A stretch of 64,000 nucleotides of DNA, taken from NCBI GenBank assembly GCA_963812965.1, contig CAWEXG010000005.1:124001-188000 (forward strand). Reading direction: 5' to 3'. This DNA comes from DASXMT01 sp963812965. GTDB lineage: Bacteria > Actinomycetota > Acidimicrobiia > Acidimicrobiales > RAAP-2. Positions 53,245 through 62,828 of the stretch are shown here, one piece after another (the first letter of the stretch is position 1; every line of letters begins with the position of its first letter). The notes under the pieces were generated by a model that worked only from the letters and a program-made list of their open reading frames with translations, ran no database searches and was not told the DNA's origin. The position numbers and the translations under genes were made by a program.

Positions 53245-54150
53245 ATGACCGAGATGAGGGAGGAGCAGCGACCGGTGGTCGGCGTGATCGGCCTCGGTGA
53301 CATCGGGTCCGGAGTCGCCGCCAGCGTGCTCCGTCACGGGCTTCCCCTCGTGGTGTGCGATGTCAGGGTCGAGGCGACCGACCCGTATGTGGACGAGGCG
53401 GCAGCGACGGTGGCGACGTCGCCGGCCGACCTGGCGGCGCAGTCCGACGTGGTAGTGGTTGCAGTGGTGAACGACGCACAGGTACGCACCGTGCTGTCCG
53501 GGACGGCAGACGGTTCAGCCGGGGACAGCACAGCCGGGGTGCTGGCTTCGGCCCGGCCCGATGCCACCGTCATCATCGTGAGCACGGTGTCGGCAGCGAC
53601 GGTGCAGGCGATGGGGGACGAGGCTCGGGCGGCAGGCGTGGGCCTGGTCGACTGCGGTGTCAGCGGTGGTCCCAGTGCCGCAGCGTCCGGCGAGCTGGTG
53701 TGCATGGTGGGTGGTGACACTGAGACCATCGACGGTGTCCGTCCTGTTCTCGATGCCATCGGGTCGCTCGTGGTCCGGATGGGGCCGCTCGGCTCGGGGC
53801 TGCTGGCCAAGCTGGCCCGCAACGTCGTGCAGTACGGGTCGTGGCTCGCCGCCTATGAAGCCCAGGTTCTGGCGGAGGCGTCCGGGGTCGAGCTGGCCAA
53901 GCTGGCCCAGGTGATCAAGGCCAGCGACGCTCGGATCGGTGGGGCGACCACCCTCATGTTCCGCCCGACGGTGGCGCCGTTCAACCAGAGCGATGACGCC
54001 GGCCTGATCTCGGCCATGCGCTCAGCCGCCGCCCTGGCCCACAAGGATCTCCGCGCCGCACTGGAAGCGGCGGGCACCGCCGGTGTGGACATGCCCCTGA
54101 CCGCCTTGACCGATGAGCACTGCGACCAGATCTTCGGAGTTGGCCGATGA
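53245..54150 (+). CDS. Beta-hydroxyacid dehydrogenase family protein
   Basis: A 301-residue NAD(P)-dependent dehydrogenase of the 3-hydroxyisobutyrate dehydrogenase type: VIGLGDIGSGVAASVLRHG (Rossmann motif near residue 15), VDCGVSGGPSAAASGELVCM (substrate site with SGG), VRMGPLGSGLLAKLARN with the catalytic Lys in the GxxGxGxxxKxxxN pattern, and a helical C-domain. It is first in a forward cluster and overlaps the aldehyde dehydrogenase gene as ATGA. Confidence 0.9.
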   Translation: MTEMREEQRPVVGVIGLGDIGSGVAASVLRHGLPLVVCDVRVEATDPYVDEAAATVATSPADLAAQSDVVVVAVVNDAQVRTVLSGTADGSAGDSTAGVLASARPDATVIIVSTVSAATVQAMGDEARAAGVGLVDCGVSGGPSAAASGELVCMVGGDTETIDGVRPVLDAIGSLVVRMGPLGSGLLAKLARNVVQYGSWLAAYEAQVLAEASGVELAKLAQVIKASDARIGGATTLMFRPTVAPFNQSDDAGLISAMRSAAALAHKDLRAALEAAGTAGVDMPLTALTDEHCDQIFGVGR

Positions 54151-55619
54151 GCGCGCCGTCTACGTTCTCCGGCGAAGAGCGCATGCTCATCGATGGCCAG
54201 CTCCGGACGGCGCGCTCCGGCAACACGTTCGAGACGATCAACCCCGCTACCGAGGAGGTCGTGGGCGTTGTGGCGGACGGTGGTGACGCCGACCTCGACG
54301 ACGCACTGGATGCAGCCCGACGGGCGTTCGACGAGACCGGCTGGTCCACCGATGTCGCGCTCCGGGTGCGATGCCTCCGCCAGCTCCACGACGCGTTCGT
54401 CAGCCACGCCGACGAGATCCGGGCGTTGACCGTGGCCGAGACCGGTTCGCCGGTGTCCCTCACCCACTCCGCCCAGCTCGATGATCCGGTGCGGTCGCTG
54501 TCGTACGTGGCGGACTTGGCCGAAGGGTACGAGTGGGAGATCGACTTGGGCCGAGCCGAGCCGCTCGGCATCCCGTCGCACCGCTGGGTGCGGCGAGAGG
54601 CGACCGGTGTGGTGGGGGCGATCACCCCGTGGAACGTTCCTCATCAGATCAACCTGGCCAAGCTGGGCCCGGCGCTGGCCGCAGGGAACACGGTGGTGCT
54701 GAAGCCCGCCCCCGACACGCCGTGGTGCGCCACGGTGATGGGACGGCTCATCGCCGAGGAGACGGATATCCCTGCCGGCGTGGTCAACATCGTCCCTTCC
54801 TCCGATCACGCCATCGGCGCTCGTCTGGCCACCGATACCCGAGTGGACCAGGTCAGCTTCACCGGGTCGACCACCACCGGTCGCTCGGTCATGGCCGGCG
54901 CCGCCAACTCGCTCAAGAAGGTCTTCCTGGAGCTGGGAGGGAAGTCGGCGTTCGTGGTCCTGGAGGACGCTGATCTCCGGGGCGCCTGCACGGTAGCGGC
55001 GTTCACGGTCTGTACTCACGCCGGCCAGGGCTGCGCCATCACCACCCGGCTGGTGGTGCCCCGCCAGCACTTTGACGACGCTGTATCCGCGACCGCCGCT
55101 GTGCTCCAGAAGCTTCCGGCCGCAGACCCAACTGACCCCGGAACGATCTGTGGCCCCGTGGTCAGCGCCCGTCAACGTGATCGGGTCGAGGGGTACATTC
55201 GTCTGGCGACGGAGGAAGGCGGCACCATCATCACCGGTGGGGGCCGGCCGGCCGGCCAAGAGAAGGGGTTCTTCATCGAGCCGACCCTGATTGTCGGGGT
55301 CGAGAACGGAGCGCGCGTGGCACAAGAAGAGATCTTCGGCCCGGTGCTGGTGGTCATTCCGCACGACGGCGACGACGATGCCGTGGCGTTGGCCAACGAC
55401 TCGGCGTATGGGCTTTCTGGTTCGGTGTGGGGGGAACGGGAGAGGGCCGTTGCTGTGGCCAACCGGATCCGCACCGGCACCATCGGGGTCAACGGGGGTC
55501 TGTGGTACAGCCCGGACGTTCCCTTCGGTGGGTATAAGCAGTCGGGCGTCGGACGGGAGTCCGGGGTCGCCGGCTTCGAGGAGTACCTCGAGACCAAGTC
55601 GCTGGCGGAGCCGGCATGA
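54147..55619 (+). CDS. Aldehyde dehydrogenase
   Basis: A 490-residue NAD(P)-dependent ALDH: ITPWNVPHQINLAKLGPALA, NTVVLKPAPDTPW, SFTGSTTTGRSVM, LELGGKSAFVVLEDAD (general-base Glu), AAFTVCTHAGQGCAITTR with the nucleophilic Cys, and EEIFGPVLVVIPHDGDDDAV. It probably oxidises an aldehyde intermediate of the pathway encoded by this cluster. Overlaps at both ends (ATGA) with its neighbours, so it is translationally coupled. Confidence 0.94.
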   Translation: MSAPSTFSGEERMLIDGQLRTARSGNTFETINPATEEVVGVVADGGDADLDDALDAARRAFDETGWSTDVALRVRCLRQLHDAFVSHADEIRALTVAETGSPVSLTHSAQLDDPVRSLSYVADLAEGYEWEIDLGRAEPLGIPSHRWVRREATGVVGAITPWNVPHQINLAKLGPALAAGNTVVLKPAPDTPWCATVMGRLIAEETDIPAGVVNIVPSSDHAIGARLATDTRVDQVSFTGSTTTGRSVMAGAANSLKKVFLELGGKSAFVVLEDADLRGACTVAAFTVCTHAGQGCAITTRLVVPRQHFDDAVSATAAVLQKLPAADPTDPGTICGPVVSARQRDRVEGYIRLATEEGGTIITGGGRPAGQEKGFFIEPTLIVGVENGARVAQEEIFGPVLVVIPHDGDDDAVALANDSAYGLSGSVWGERERAVAVANRIRTGTIGVNGGLWYSPDVPFGGYKQSGVGRESGVAGFEEYLETKSLAEPA

Positions 55620-56008
55620 GCGCCACCCCACACGACCCGGACTCGTCTCGGGCCAAAGGCATGGCCAAGATGCAGGAGGTCTACGGCTTCACCGTCGATC
55701 CCGACAATGTGCCCGGAGACTATGTGGCGTTCACCGTCGATCATCTCTTCGGCGAGGTGTGGACCAGGTCACAGCTCGACATCAGGGATCGCCGCCTTAT
55801 GACCATCGGCGTGCTCGCCGCCCTGGGCCAATCGCAGCTGGTCGAGATCCAGTTCCAGAGCGCCCTCGACCGTGAGGAGCTGACCGAGGAACAGGTCAGG
55901 GAGGCTGTGGTCCACCTCACCCACTACATCGGCTGGCCCCTGTCCACCGGTGTCAACGAGGTCGCCGAGCGGGTCATCGCCCGCCGTCACAAGTCGGAGC
56001 AGTCGTGA
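55616..56008 (+). CDS. Carboxymuconolactone decarboxylase family protein
   Basis: A 130-residue protein of the CMD/AhpD superfamily: GDYVAFTVDHLFGEVWTRSQ, LDIRDRRLMTIGVLAALGQ and VREAVVHLTHYIGWPLSTG. The AhpD-type CxxC is absent, so it is of the decarboxylase (PcaC-like) rather than peroxidase type. ATGA overlap with the aldehyde dehydrogenase gene. Its TGA stop is the first triplet of a 15-bp tandem array. Confidence 0.88.
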   Translation: MSATPHDPDSSRAKGMAKMQEVYGFTVDPDNVPGDYVAFTVDHLFGEVWTRSQLDIRDRRLMTIGVLAALGQSQLVEIQFQSALDREELTEEQVREAVVHLTHYIGWPLSTGVNEVAERVIARRHKSEQS

Positions 56009-56110
56009 ACGAGCTACAGGTGAACGAGCTACAGGTGAACGAGCTACAGGTGAACGAGCTACAGGTGAACGAGCTACAGGTGAACGAGCTACAGGTGAAC
56101 GAGCTACAGG
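56006..56110. repeat. 15-bp array (TGAACGAGCTACAGG)7
   Basis: Seven perfect copies beginning exactly at the stop codon of the CMD-family gene. A decayed continuation (tgaagagcaagg, then tgaacgagctgatcagtacc) follows to about 56143. It separates that gene from the SDR gene. Confidence 0.97.
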
Positions 56111-56180
56111 TGAAGAGCAAGGTGAACGAGCTGATCAGTACCGCAGACTGCCCGTGGGCGTCCTCGAAGAAGGTGTCCTG

Positions 56181-56984
56181 ATGAGCGGCAGCAACGGTAG
56201 CGAAGGCGACGACGTGACCACGGGCATGGTTCGGTACGACTTCACGGGGAAGGTGGCCATCGTCACCGGCTCCGGCGGCGGGATCGGCGAGGCCTACGGC
56301 CAGGCCCTGGCAGATGCCGGTGCGTCCGTGCTGATCGCCGACATCGACGAGGAGCGGGCCGCTGCGGTGGCGAAGCGCATCCGGGACGGTGGTGGTGTGG
56401 CCGAGGCGACGCGCGTCGATGTAGCGTCCCCTGACTCGGCTGTCGCCATGGCCGCCACCGCCGAGGAGCGCTTCGGTGGGATCGACTACCTCGTCAACAA
56501 CGCCGCCATCTTCGGCGGCATGCAGCTCGACCTGTTGCTCACCGTGGACTGGGAGTACCTGACCCGGTTCCTGGCGGTGAACATGATCGGCGCTCTCAAC
56601 TGCACCCGCGCCTGCTACCGGTCGATGAAGAAGCGTGGCGGGGGAGCGATCGTCAACCAGTCGTCCACCGCTGCCTACATGTACGCCGGCTTCTACGGGC
56701 TGGCCAAGGCCGGCGTGAACTCCATCACCCAACAGCTGGCCCACGAGCTCGGGGGGATGAACATCCGGGTGAACGCCATCGCCCCCGGACCGATCGACAC
56801 CGAGGCATCCCGGACCGTCGTGCCCGAAGAGTTCATGAAGCCGATCCTCGCCTCACTAGCCCTGAAACGCCAAGGTCAACCGTCGGACCTGGTGGGCATG
56901 TGCCTCTTCCTCCTGGCCGACGACGCGTCGTGGATCACCGGCCACGTCTTCAATGTCGACGCCGGCCAGGTGGTGCGCCCCTGA
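56181..56984 (+). CDS. Short-chain dehydrogenase/reductase
   Basis: A 267-residue SDR: VAIVTGSGGGIGEAYGQAL (cofactor motif), DVASPDS, LVNNAAIFGG, the catalytic QSSTAAYMYAGFYGLAKAG (Ser, Tyr, Lys) and NAIAPGPIDTEASR, with a typical SITGHVFNVDAG-like C-terminus. ATG 56181 is preceded by GAAGAAGG. Last gene of the forward catabolic cluster after dehydrogenase, ALDH and CMD genes. Confidence 0.9.
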   Translation: MSGSNGSEGDDVTTGMVRYDFTGKVAIVTGSGGGIGEAYGQALADAGASVLIADIDEERAAAVAKRIRDGGGVAEATRVDVASPDSAVAMAATAEERFGGIDYLVNNAAIFGGMQLDLLLTVDWEYLTRFLAVNMIGALNCTRACYRSMKKRGGGAIVNQSSTAAYMYAGFYGLAKAGVNSITQQLAHELGGMNIRVNAIAPGPIDTEASRTVVPEEFMKPILASLALKRQGQPSDLVGMCLFLLADDASWITGHVFNVDAGQVVRP

Positions 56985-56998
56985 CAAGGGTCGACACG

Positions 56999-57181
56999 TT
57001 GGGCTTCTGGACGGACAGCGCCCTGCGCAAGGCTGGCAACCCGGTCAACCTCGTCGAGATTGCCGCCGAAGAGGCGCCGGGCCTGCTGCGACGTCAAGGC
57101 CCGTCCCTGTGGCGAGAGATTGCCGCTGAGGGCGTTGTCCTGCTCGGCGCGAGTTTGACCGAGCTGACAGCAGCAGCCTGA
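56999..57181 (+). CDS. Unrecognised short reading frame, possibly a remnant
   Basis: From TTG 56999 the frame gives GFWTDSALRKAGNPVNLVEI, AAEEAPGLLRRQGPSLWREI and AAEGVVLLGASLTELTAAA. It has coding character (helical, no rare codons), and the LVEIAAEEAP...REIAAEGVVLLG pattern faintly resembles the tail of MNT-type nucleotidyltransferases, so it may be a truncated member. No ribosome binding site. Low certainty. Confidence 0.3.
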   Translation: MGFWTDSALRKAGNPVNLVEIAAEEAPGLLRRQGPSLWREIAAEGVVLLGASLTELTAAA

Positions 57182-57290
57182 CGGGCCTGATGGTCAGCAT
57201 CGCCGAGACCGTGATCGGTTCCCTCGGTTGAGAGGCCTCGTAAGCAGATGACGGCCTACGCTTGATACACCCCTTTGGCATCATGGGTCT

Positions 57291-58844
<1,554 letters not shown>

Positions 58845-59059
58845 GGTTTTCCTGACCGCTCATGGTTCGATCGCGGGCAAAGCAGTGTGAGTCGGGCGGC
58901 GTAGTTGGCCTCTACTGCTCCGGGACGGCACCGGGGCTCGCCCCATCGACCATCGCCTCGAGTGCCGGTGCCAACGCTGCTGGATCCAACCGCTTGGCCA
59001 CCGCATCCTCCTTGGATCAGGAGTTGTCGCGGTCACTACTTGAGGCCAAGGATGTGTTT

Positions 59060-59374
59060 ATGCCGAAGACGCGCACGACGCGCACGACGCGCACGACGCG
59101 CACGATCGACGAGCAGGTGCTGATCGCGGTGAAGGTCAGCGCTGCTCGGACCGGGAAGGGCGATAGCGAAGTGATCGAAGAGGCGCTCCGACGTGATCGA
59201 AGAGGCGCTCCGACGTGATCGAAGAGGCGCTCCGACGTGATCGAAGAGGCGCTCCGACGTGATCTCGGTCTGGACCTGCTGGAGTGTCTGTGAGCGAAGA
59301 ACGATCTCAGCGAGGACGAGGCGACGGCTCTGGCTGTCGAAGCGCAACACGTGACACCGTCCGGCAGGCCGTAG
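59060..59374 (+). pseudogene. RHH-type antitoxin gene, decayed
   Basis: From ATG 59060 the frame gives MPKTRTTRTTRTTRTIDEQV, LIAVKVSAARTGKGDSEVIE and EALRRD, an RHH/CopG core. A 22-bp unit repeated four times (59171-59258) pushes the frame into a TGA at 59217-59219. If a single unit were present the gene would read on as EALRRDLGLDLLECL, then a TGA where Trp is expected, then AKNDLSEDEATALAVEAQH and a stop at 59374, a good antitoxin C-terminus. So there are two lesions: a repeat expansion and a nonsense codon. No toxin gene follows. Confidence 0.7.
59171..59258. repeat. 22-bp array, four perfect copies, inside the RHH gene
   Basis: gtgatcgaagaggcgctccg plus two bases, four times head to tail. 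Copy number changes the reading frame (22 mod 3 = 1). A separate 9-bp array (gcgcacgac, about 59068-59101) lies earlier in the same gene and keeps the frame. Confidence 0.97.
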
Positions 59375-59477
59375 GCCGGACACCGAGATACGGGGGTTCT
59401 CGACCTGACGCTTCTTCCGCGTCTCACACGGGTGCGACAGATCGTGGAGCGCGATCAGTGATCAGCGCTCGTTGGGA

Positions 59478-59783
59478 TCAGTCTTCGTCGGTGGAGGAGT
59501 CGTCGTCGACGAACGAGTCTTCGGCGGTGAGCGCCGCTGTGCGTCTCATGAGGCGGGACTTGCGGTTCGCCGCCTGGTTCTTATGGATGACACCCTTGGC
59601 CGCGGCCTTATCGATCCGCTTGATGGCCAGGCGTACCGCCTCGTCACTGTCCTCCACACCGGTCTCGACAGCGACGACCGCCCCTTTGGTCCGGGTGCGC
59701 AGCTCGGAACGAACCGCCTTGTTTCGGATGCGGAGCTTCTCGTTCTGTCGGTTGCGCTTGATCTGGCTGCGGATGTTTGCCAC
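59478..59783 (-). CDS. rpsT: 30S ribosomal protein S20
   Basis: A 101-residue basic protein: MANIRSQIKRNRQNEKLRIR, NKAVRSELRTRTKGAVVAVE, and HKNQAANRKSRLMRRTAAL, the standard S20 pattern, with an acidic C-terminal tail (DSFVDDDSSTDED) that is longer than in most S20. Start is GTG 59783. Divergent from lepA, the common arrangement in actinobacteria. Confidence 0.95.
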   Translation of the reverse strand: MANIRSQIKRNRQNEKLRIRNKAVRSELRTRTKGAVVAVETGVEDSDEAVRLAIKRIDKAAAKGVIHKNQAANRKSRLMRRTAALTAEDSFVDDDSSTDED

Positions 59784-59978
59784 GACTCGTCCTCGTTGTT
59801 GTGATGGGGCTATGTACTGGAGTGCTGAAGGTTGTGCTCGGAGAACCGAACCTGCCGCTGCCCGAAGGAGCGGTGCGAGACCTTCGAAAGATCGCCGCCG
59901 GAGCGCCCTGCCAGAGGGCCTCCGACCAAGACAGTGCAGGTTAGCAGCCTGGCGGGCACCAGGTACGCTGGCCAGTCC

Positions 59979-61766
59979 GTGCTCCCTGTCGACCGCATCC
60001 GCAACTTCTCCATCATCAGCCACGTCGACCACGGCAAGTCGACGCTGTCCGACCGCATCCTGGAGCTGACCGGCGCCGTCGACCCCCGGCTGATGCGGGA
60101 GCAGTACCTCGACTCGATGGATATCGAGCGGGAGCGGGGCATCACCATCAAGGCGCAGAACGTGCGGGTCAGCTGGAAGGACCACACCCTCCATCTCATC
60201 GACACCCCTGGCCACGTCGACTTCGGGTACGAGGTCAGCCGGTCACTGGCCGCCTGCGAGGGAGCGGTGCTCTTGGTCGACGCATCCCAGGGGATCCAGG
60301 CCCAGACGCTGGCCAACTGCTATCAGGCGGTCGATCACAACCTCGAGATCGTGCCCGTGCTCAACAAGATCGATCTTCCTGCTGCGGACCCGGAGCGGTG
60401 TGCAGCTGAGATCGAGCAGGTGCTCGGCCTGGACGCATCCCAGATCCTCCACATCTCGGCCAAGACCGGCGAGGGGGTCGAGGCGCTGCTCGACGCTCTT
60501 GTAGACCGCATCCCGCCCCCGACCGGTGATGTGGAGGCGCCGCTCCAGGCGCTCATCTTCGACTCCGCCTACGACCAGTACCGAGGTGTGGTCAGCTCCA
60601 TTCGGGTCGTGGAGGGCATGTTGCCCGCAACGGCCAAGCTCCGGTTCATGCACGCAGGAGCCAACCATGAGATCGAGGAGATCGGTGTGCGTACCCCGAT
60701 CACCGTCCCCGTCGACGAGCTCGGACCCGGTGAGGTCGGCTACCTCATCGCTGGGATCAAGGACGTAGGCGGGGCCCGGTCCGGTGAGACCGTCACCACC
60801 GCCGCCCACCCGGCCACCGAGCCCCTGGCCGGCTACCGCGATCCGAAGCCGATGGTGTTCTGCGGGCTGTTCCCCATCGATGGCGACGAGCTCCCCGACC
60901 TGCGGGACGCGCTGGAGAAGCTCCGGTTGAACGACGCCAGCTTCACCTACGAGCCCGAGTCGTCCCGGGCGCTGGGGTTCGGGTTCCGGTGCGGGTTTCT
61001 GGGCCTGTTGCACATGGAGATCGTCCGGGAGCGGTTGGAGCGCGAGTTCGATCTCTCGCTCATCGCCACCGCCCCATCGGTGGCCTATCAGGCGTACCTG
61101 GCCGACGGTACGAAGGTGGACGTGGACAATCCCAGCGAGCTCCCCGACCCCACTCACCTCGACCACGTGGACGAGCCCATGTTGCGGGCCACCATCCTCA
61201 CCCCGTCGGAGTACACCGGAACGGTCATGGAGCTGGCCCAGAGTCGGCGAGCGGAGATGGTGCGGATGGAGTACCTCTCACCTGAGCGGGTGGAGTTCGT
61301 CTACACCATCCCTCTGGCCGAGGTGGTGGTGAACTTCTTCGACCAGTTGAAGAGCCGGACCAAGGGATATGCCTCCCTCGACTACGAGCCGGACGGCTAC
61401 GCCACCGCCGACCTGGTCAAGGTGGACTTGTTGATCAACCACGTGCCGGTGGATGCGTTCTCCACCATCGTGCACAAGAGCCAGGCCGACTTCTACGGTC
61501 GGCGGATGACCGAGAAGCTCCGGGAGCTGATCCCCCGACAGATGTTCGATGTGCCGATCCAGGCAGCCATCGGGGGCCGGGTTCTGGCCAGGGAGACAGT
61601 GAAGGCCCGGCGTAAGGACGTGCTGGCCAAGTGTTACGGCGGTGACATCAGCCGGAAGCGCAAGCTCCTCGAGAAGCAGAAAGAGGGCAAGAAGAAGATG
61701 AAGAACATCGGCCGGGTGGAGGTCCCTCAGGAGGCGTTCGTCTCCGCGCTGCGCCTCGACGACTGA
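59979..61766 (+). CDS. lepA: Elongation factor 4 (LepA)
   Basis: A 595-residue translational GTPase: G1 HVDHGKST, G2 RERGITIKAQ, G3 DTPGHVDF, G4 NKIDLPAAD and the LepA-specific C-terminal domain (DVLAKCYGGDISRKRKLLEK, QKEGKKKMK). LepA influences ribosome function under stress and 30S biogenesis. GTG 59979 (VLPVDRIRNFSIISHVDH) gives the normal length; the frame is open further upstream without similarity. Divergent from rpsT. Confidence 0.96.
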   Translation: MLPVDRIRNFSIISHVDHGKSTLSDRILELTGAVDPRLMREQYLDSMDIERERGITIKAQNVRVSWKDHTLHLIDTPGHVDFGYEVSRSLAACEGAVLLVDASQGIQAQTLANCYQAVDHNLEIVPVLNKIDLPAADPERCAAEIEQVLGLDASQILHISAKTGEGVEALLDALVDRIPPPTGDVEAPLQALIFDSAYDQYRGVVSSIRVVEGMLPATAKLRFMHAGANHEIEEIGVRTPITVPVDELGPGEVGYLIAGIKDVGGARSGETVTTAAHPATEPLAGYRDPKPMVFCGLFPIDGDELPDLRDALEKLRLNDASFTYEPESSRALGFGFRCGFLGLLHMEIVRERLEREFDLSLIATAPSVAYQAYLADGTKVDVDNPSELPDPTHLDHVDEPMLRATILTPSEYTGTVMELAQSRRAEMVRMEYLSPERVEFVYTIPLAEVVVNFFDQLKSRTKGYASLDYEPDGYATADLVKVDLLINHVPVDAFSTIVHKSQADFYGRRMTEKLRELIPRQMFDVPIQAAIGGRVLARETVKARRKDVLAKCYGGDISRKRKLLEKQKEGKKKMKNIGRVEVPQEAFVSALRLDD

Positions 61767-61797
61767 TTTGATCGGGAGGGCCCAGTATGCCGACGCT

Positions 61798-62076
61798 TTA
61801 CTCGGCTTACTCGGCTTACTCGGCTTACTCGGCTTACTCGGCTTACTCGGCTTACTCGGCTTACTCGGCTTACTCGGCTTACTCGGCTTACTCGGCTTAC
61901 TCGGCTTACTCGGCTTACTCGGCTTACTCGGCTTACTCGGCTTACTCGGCTTACTCGGCTTACTCGGCTTACTCGGCTTACTCGGCTTACTCGGCTTACT
62001 CGGCTTACTCGGCTTACTCGGCTTACTCGGCTTACTCGGCTTACTCGGCTTACTCGGCTTACTCGGCTTACTCGGC
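61798..62076. repeat. 31-copy 9-bp minisatellite (TTACTCGGC)
   Basis: Thirty-one copies in tandem with no interruptions (279 bp) between two convergent genes. Read on the reverse strand the unit is GCCGAGTAA, which equals the last two codons plus stop of the gene ending at 62068, so the array looks like a run-out duplication of that gene end. Long frames through it (SAY or LGL repeats) are artefacts. Confidence 0.98.
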
Positions 62077-62655
62077 CGAGCCGTCGTGGGGCGGTTCTTC
62101 TCGGTTCATGAGCCACGGGCGAATGACCGCCACGGTCTTCTCCGGGTGGTCGGGGTCGAACTGGAGCTCGATGGGGTTGTCCGGACCGGACGGGTCACCA
62201 GCAGCTTCGAGCACAATGGCGGGCTCCTCCCGCTGCTTCCCGAGTGCTTCCTGGAGCCCGAAGGCGACACCGGTCATCATGGCGCCGACCGCCGACCTCC
62301 GCCGCCACCGGTCGAACCGCAGCGAATCCTCGCTGCCCTCGTCTACGGCGTTCTTCGCGACCTGTTCGTCGTAGGCGGCGAGTAGGTCGTCATCGGCGGG
62401 CAGGTCGTCACCGGCGAGTAGGTCGTCATCGGCGGGCAGGTCGTCACCGGCGAGTAGGTCATTATCGGCGGGCAGGTCGTCACCGGCGAGTAGGTCATTA
62501 TCGGCGGGCAGGTCGTCACCGGCGAGTAGGTCATTATCGGCGGGCGGGTCGTCACTGGCAGACAAGTCGTCACCGGCAGCATCCTCACCACCGTCAACGC
62601 CCTCTTCATCGTCCACATGGCCACGGTAGTGCTGTTCTTCCCTCGGACCGTCCAC
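62068..62655 (-). CDS. Conserved actinobacterial hypothetical with repeat domain
   Basis: A 195-residue acidic protein. The C-terminal about 80 residues (RWRRRSAVGAMMTGVAFGLQ, EALGKQREEPAIVLEA, PIELQFDPDHPEKTVAVIRP) look like a small actinobacterial family with one hydrophobic helix; I cannot name it. The N-terminal half has five 12-residue repeats of AGDDLPADDDLL coded by a 36-bp array. Start GTG 62655 is tentative because the repeat region makes homology useless; a start nearer residue 100 would leave only the conserved part. Confidence 0.7.
   Translation of the reverse strand: MDGPREEQHYRGHVDDEEGVDGGEDAAGDDLSASDDPPADNDLLAGDDLPADNDLLAGDDLPADNDLLAGDDLPADDDLLAGDDLPADDDLLAAYDEQVAKNAVDEGSEDSLRFDRWRRRSAVGAMMTGVAFGLQEALGKQREEPAIVLEAAGDPSGPDNPIELQFDPDHPEKTVAVIRPWLMNREEPPHDGSAE
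62380..62559. repeat. 36-bp array, five copies, in the hypothetical gene
   Basis: Five near-identical units starting gagtaggtcgtcatcggcgg. Variation between copies is limited to gtcatc/attatc. The frame is kept and gives acidic 12-residue repeats. Confidence 0.95.
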
Positions 62656-62828
62656 CGAGCCGCCCCATGGGAGCTACCTCCATACCGTCTCGACCCTGGC
62701 CGGTCACCTCGACGACCCGACCTGATAGTCCTCGTCTCGGTAGGCGATCCTGATCCTTCGGTGAGCAGATGGACCAGAGGAGCAGACGAGCGCACGGAAG
62801 GACCCATCGTCGGCATAGGATCAGTTTC

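Noticed and set aside
57182..57290. SOS box before the DUF222-HNH gene
   Set aside because: Some 13E12 genes are LexA controlled in mycobacteria, but there is no CGAAC-N4-GTTCG-like palindrome here.
61768..62385. Long reading frames of LGL and SAY repeats
   Set aside because: They are produced by the 9-bp minisatellite; the real gene is on the reverse strand and ends at 62068.
61798..62559. Possible CRISPR-like arrays
   Set aside because: The repeats are head-to-tail without unique spacers and there are no cas genes.
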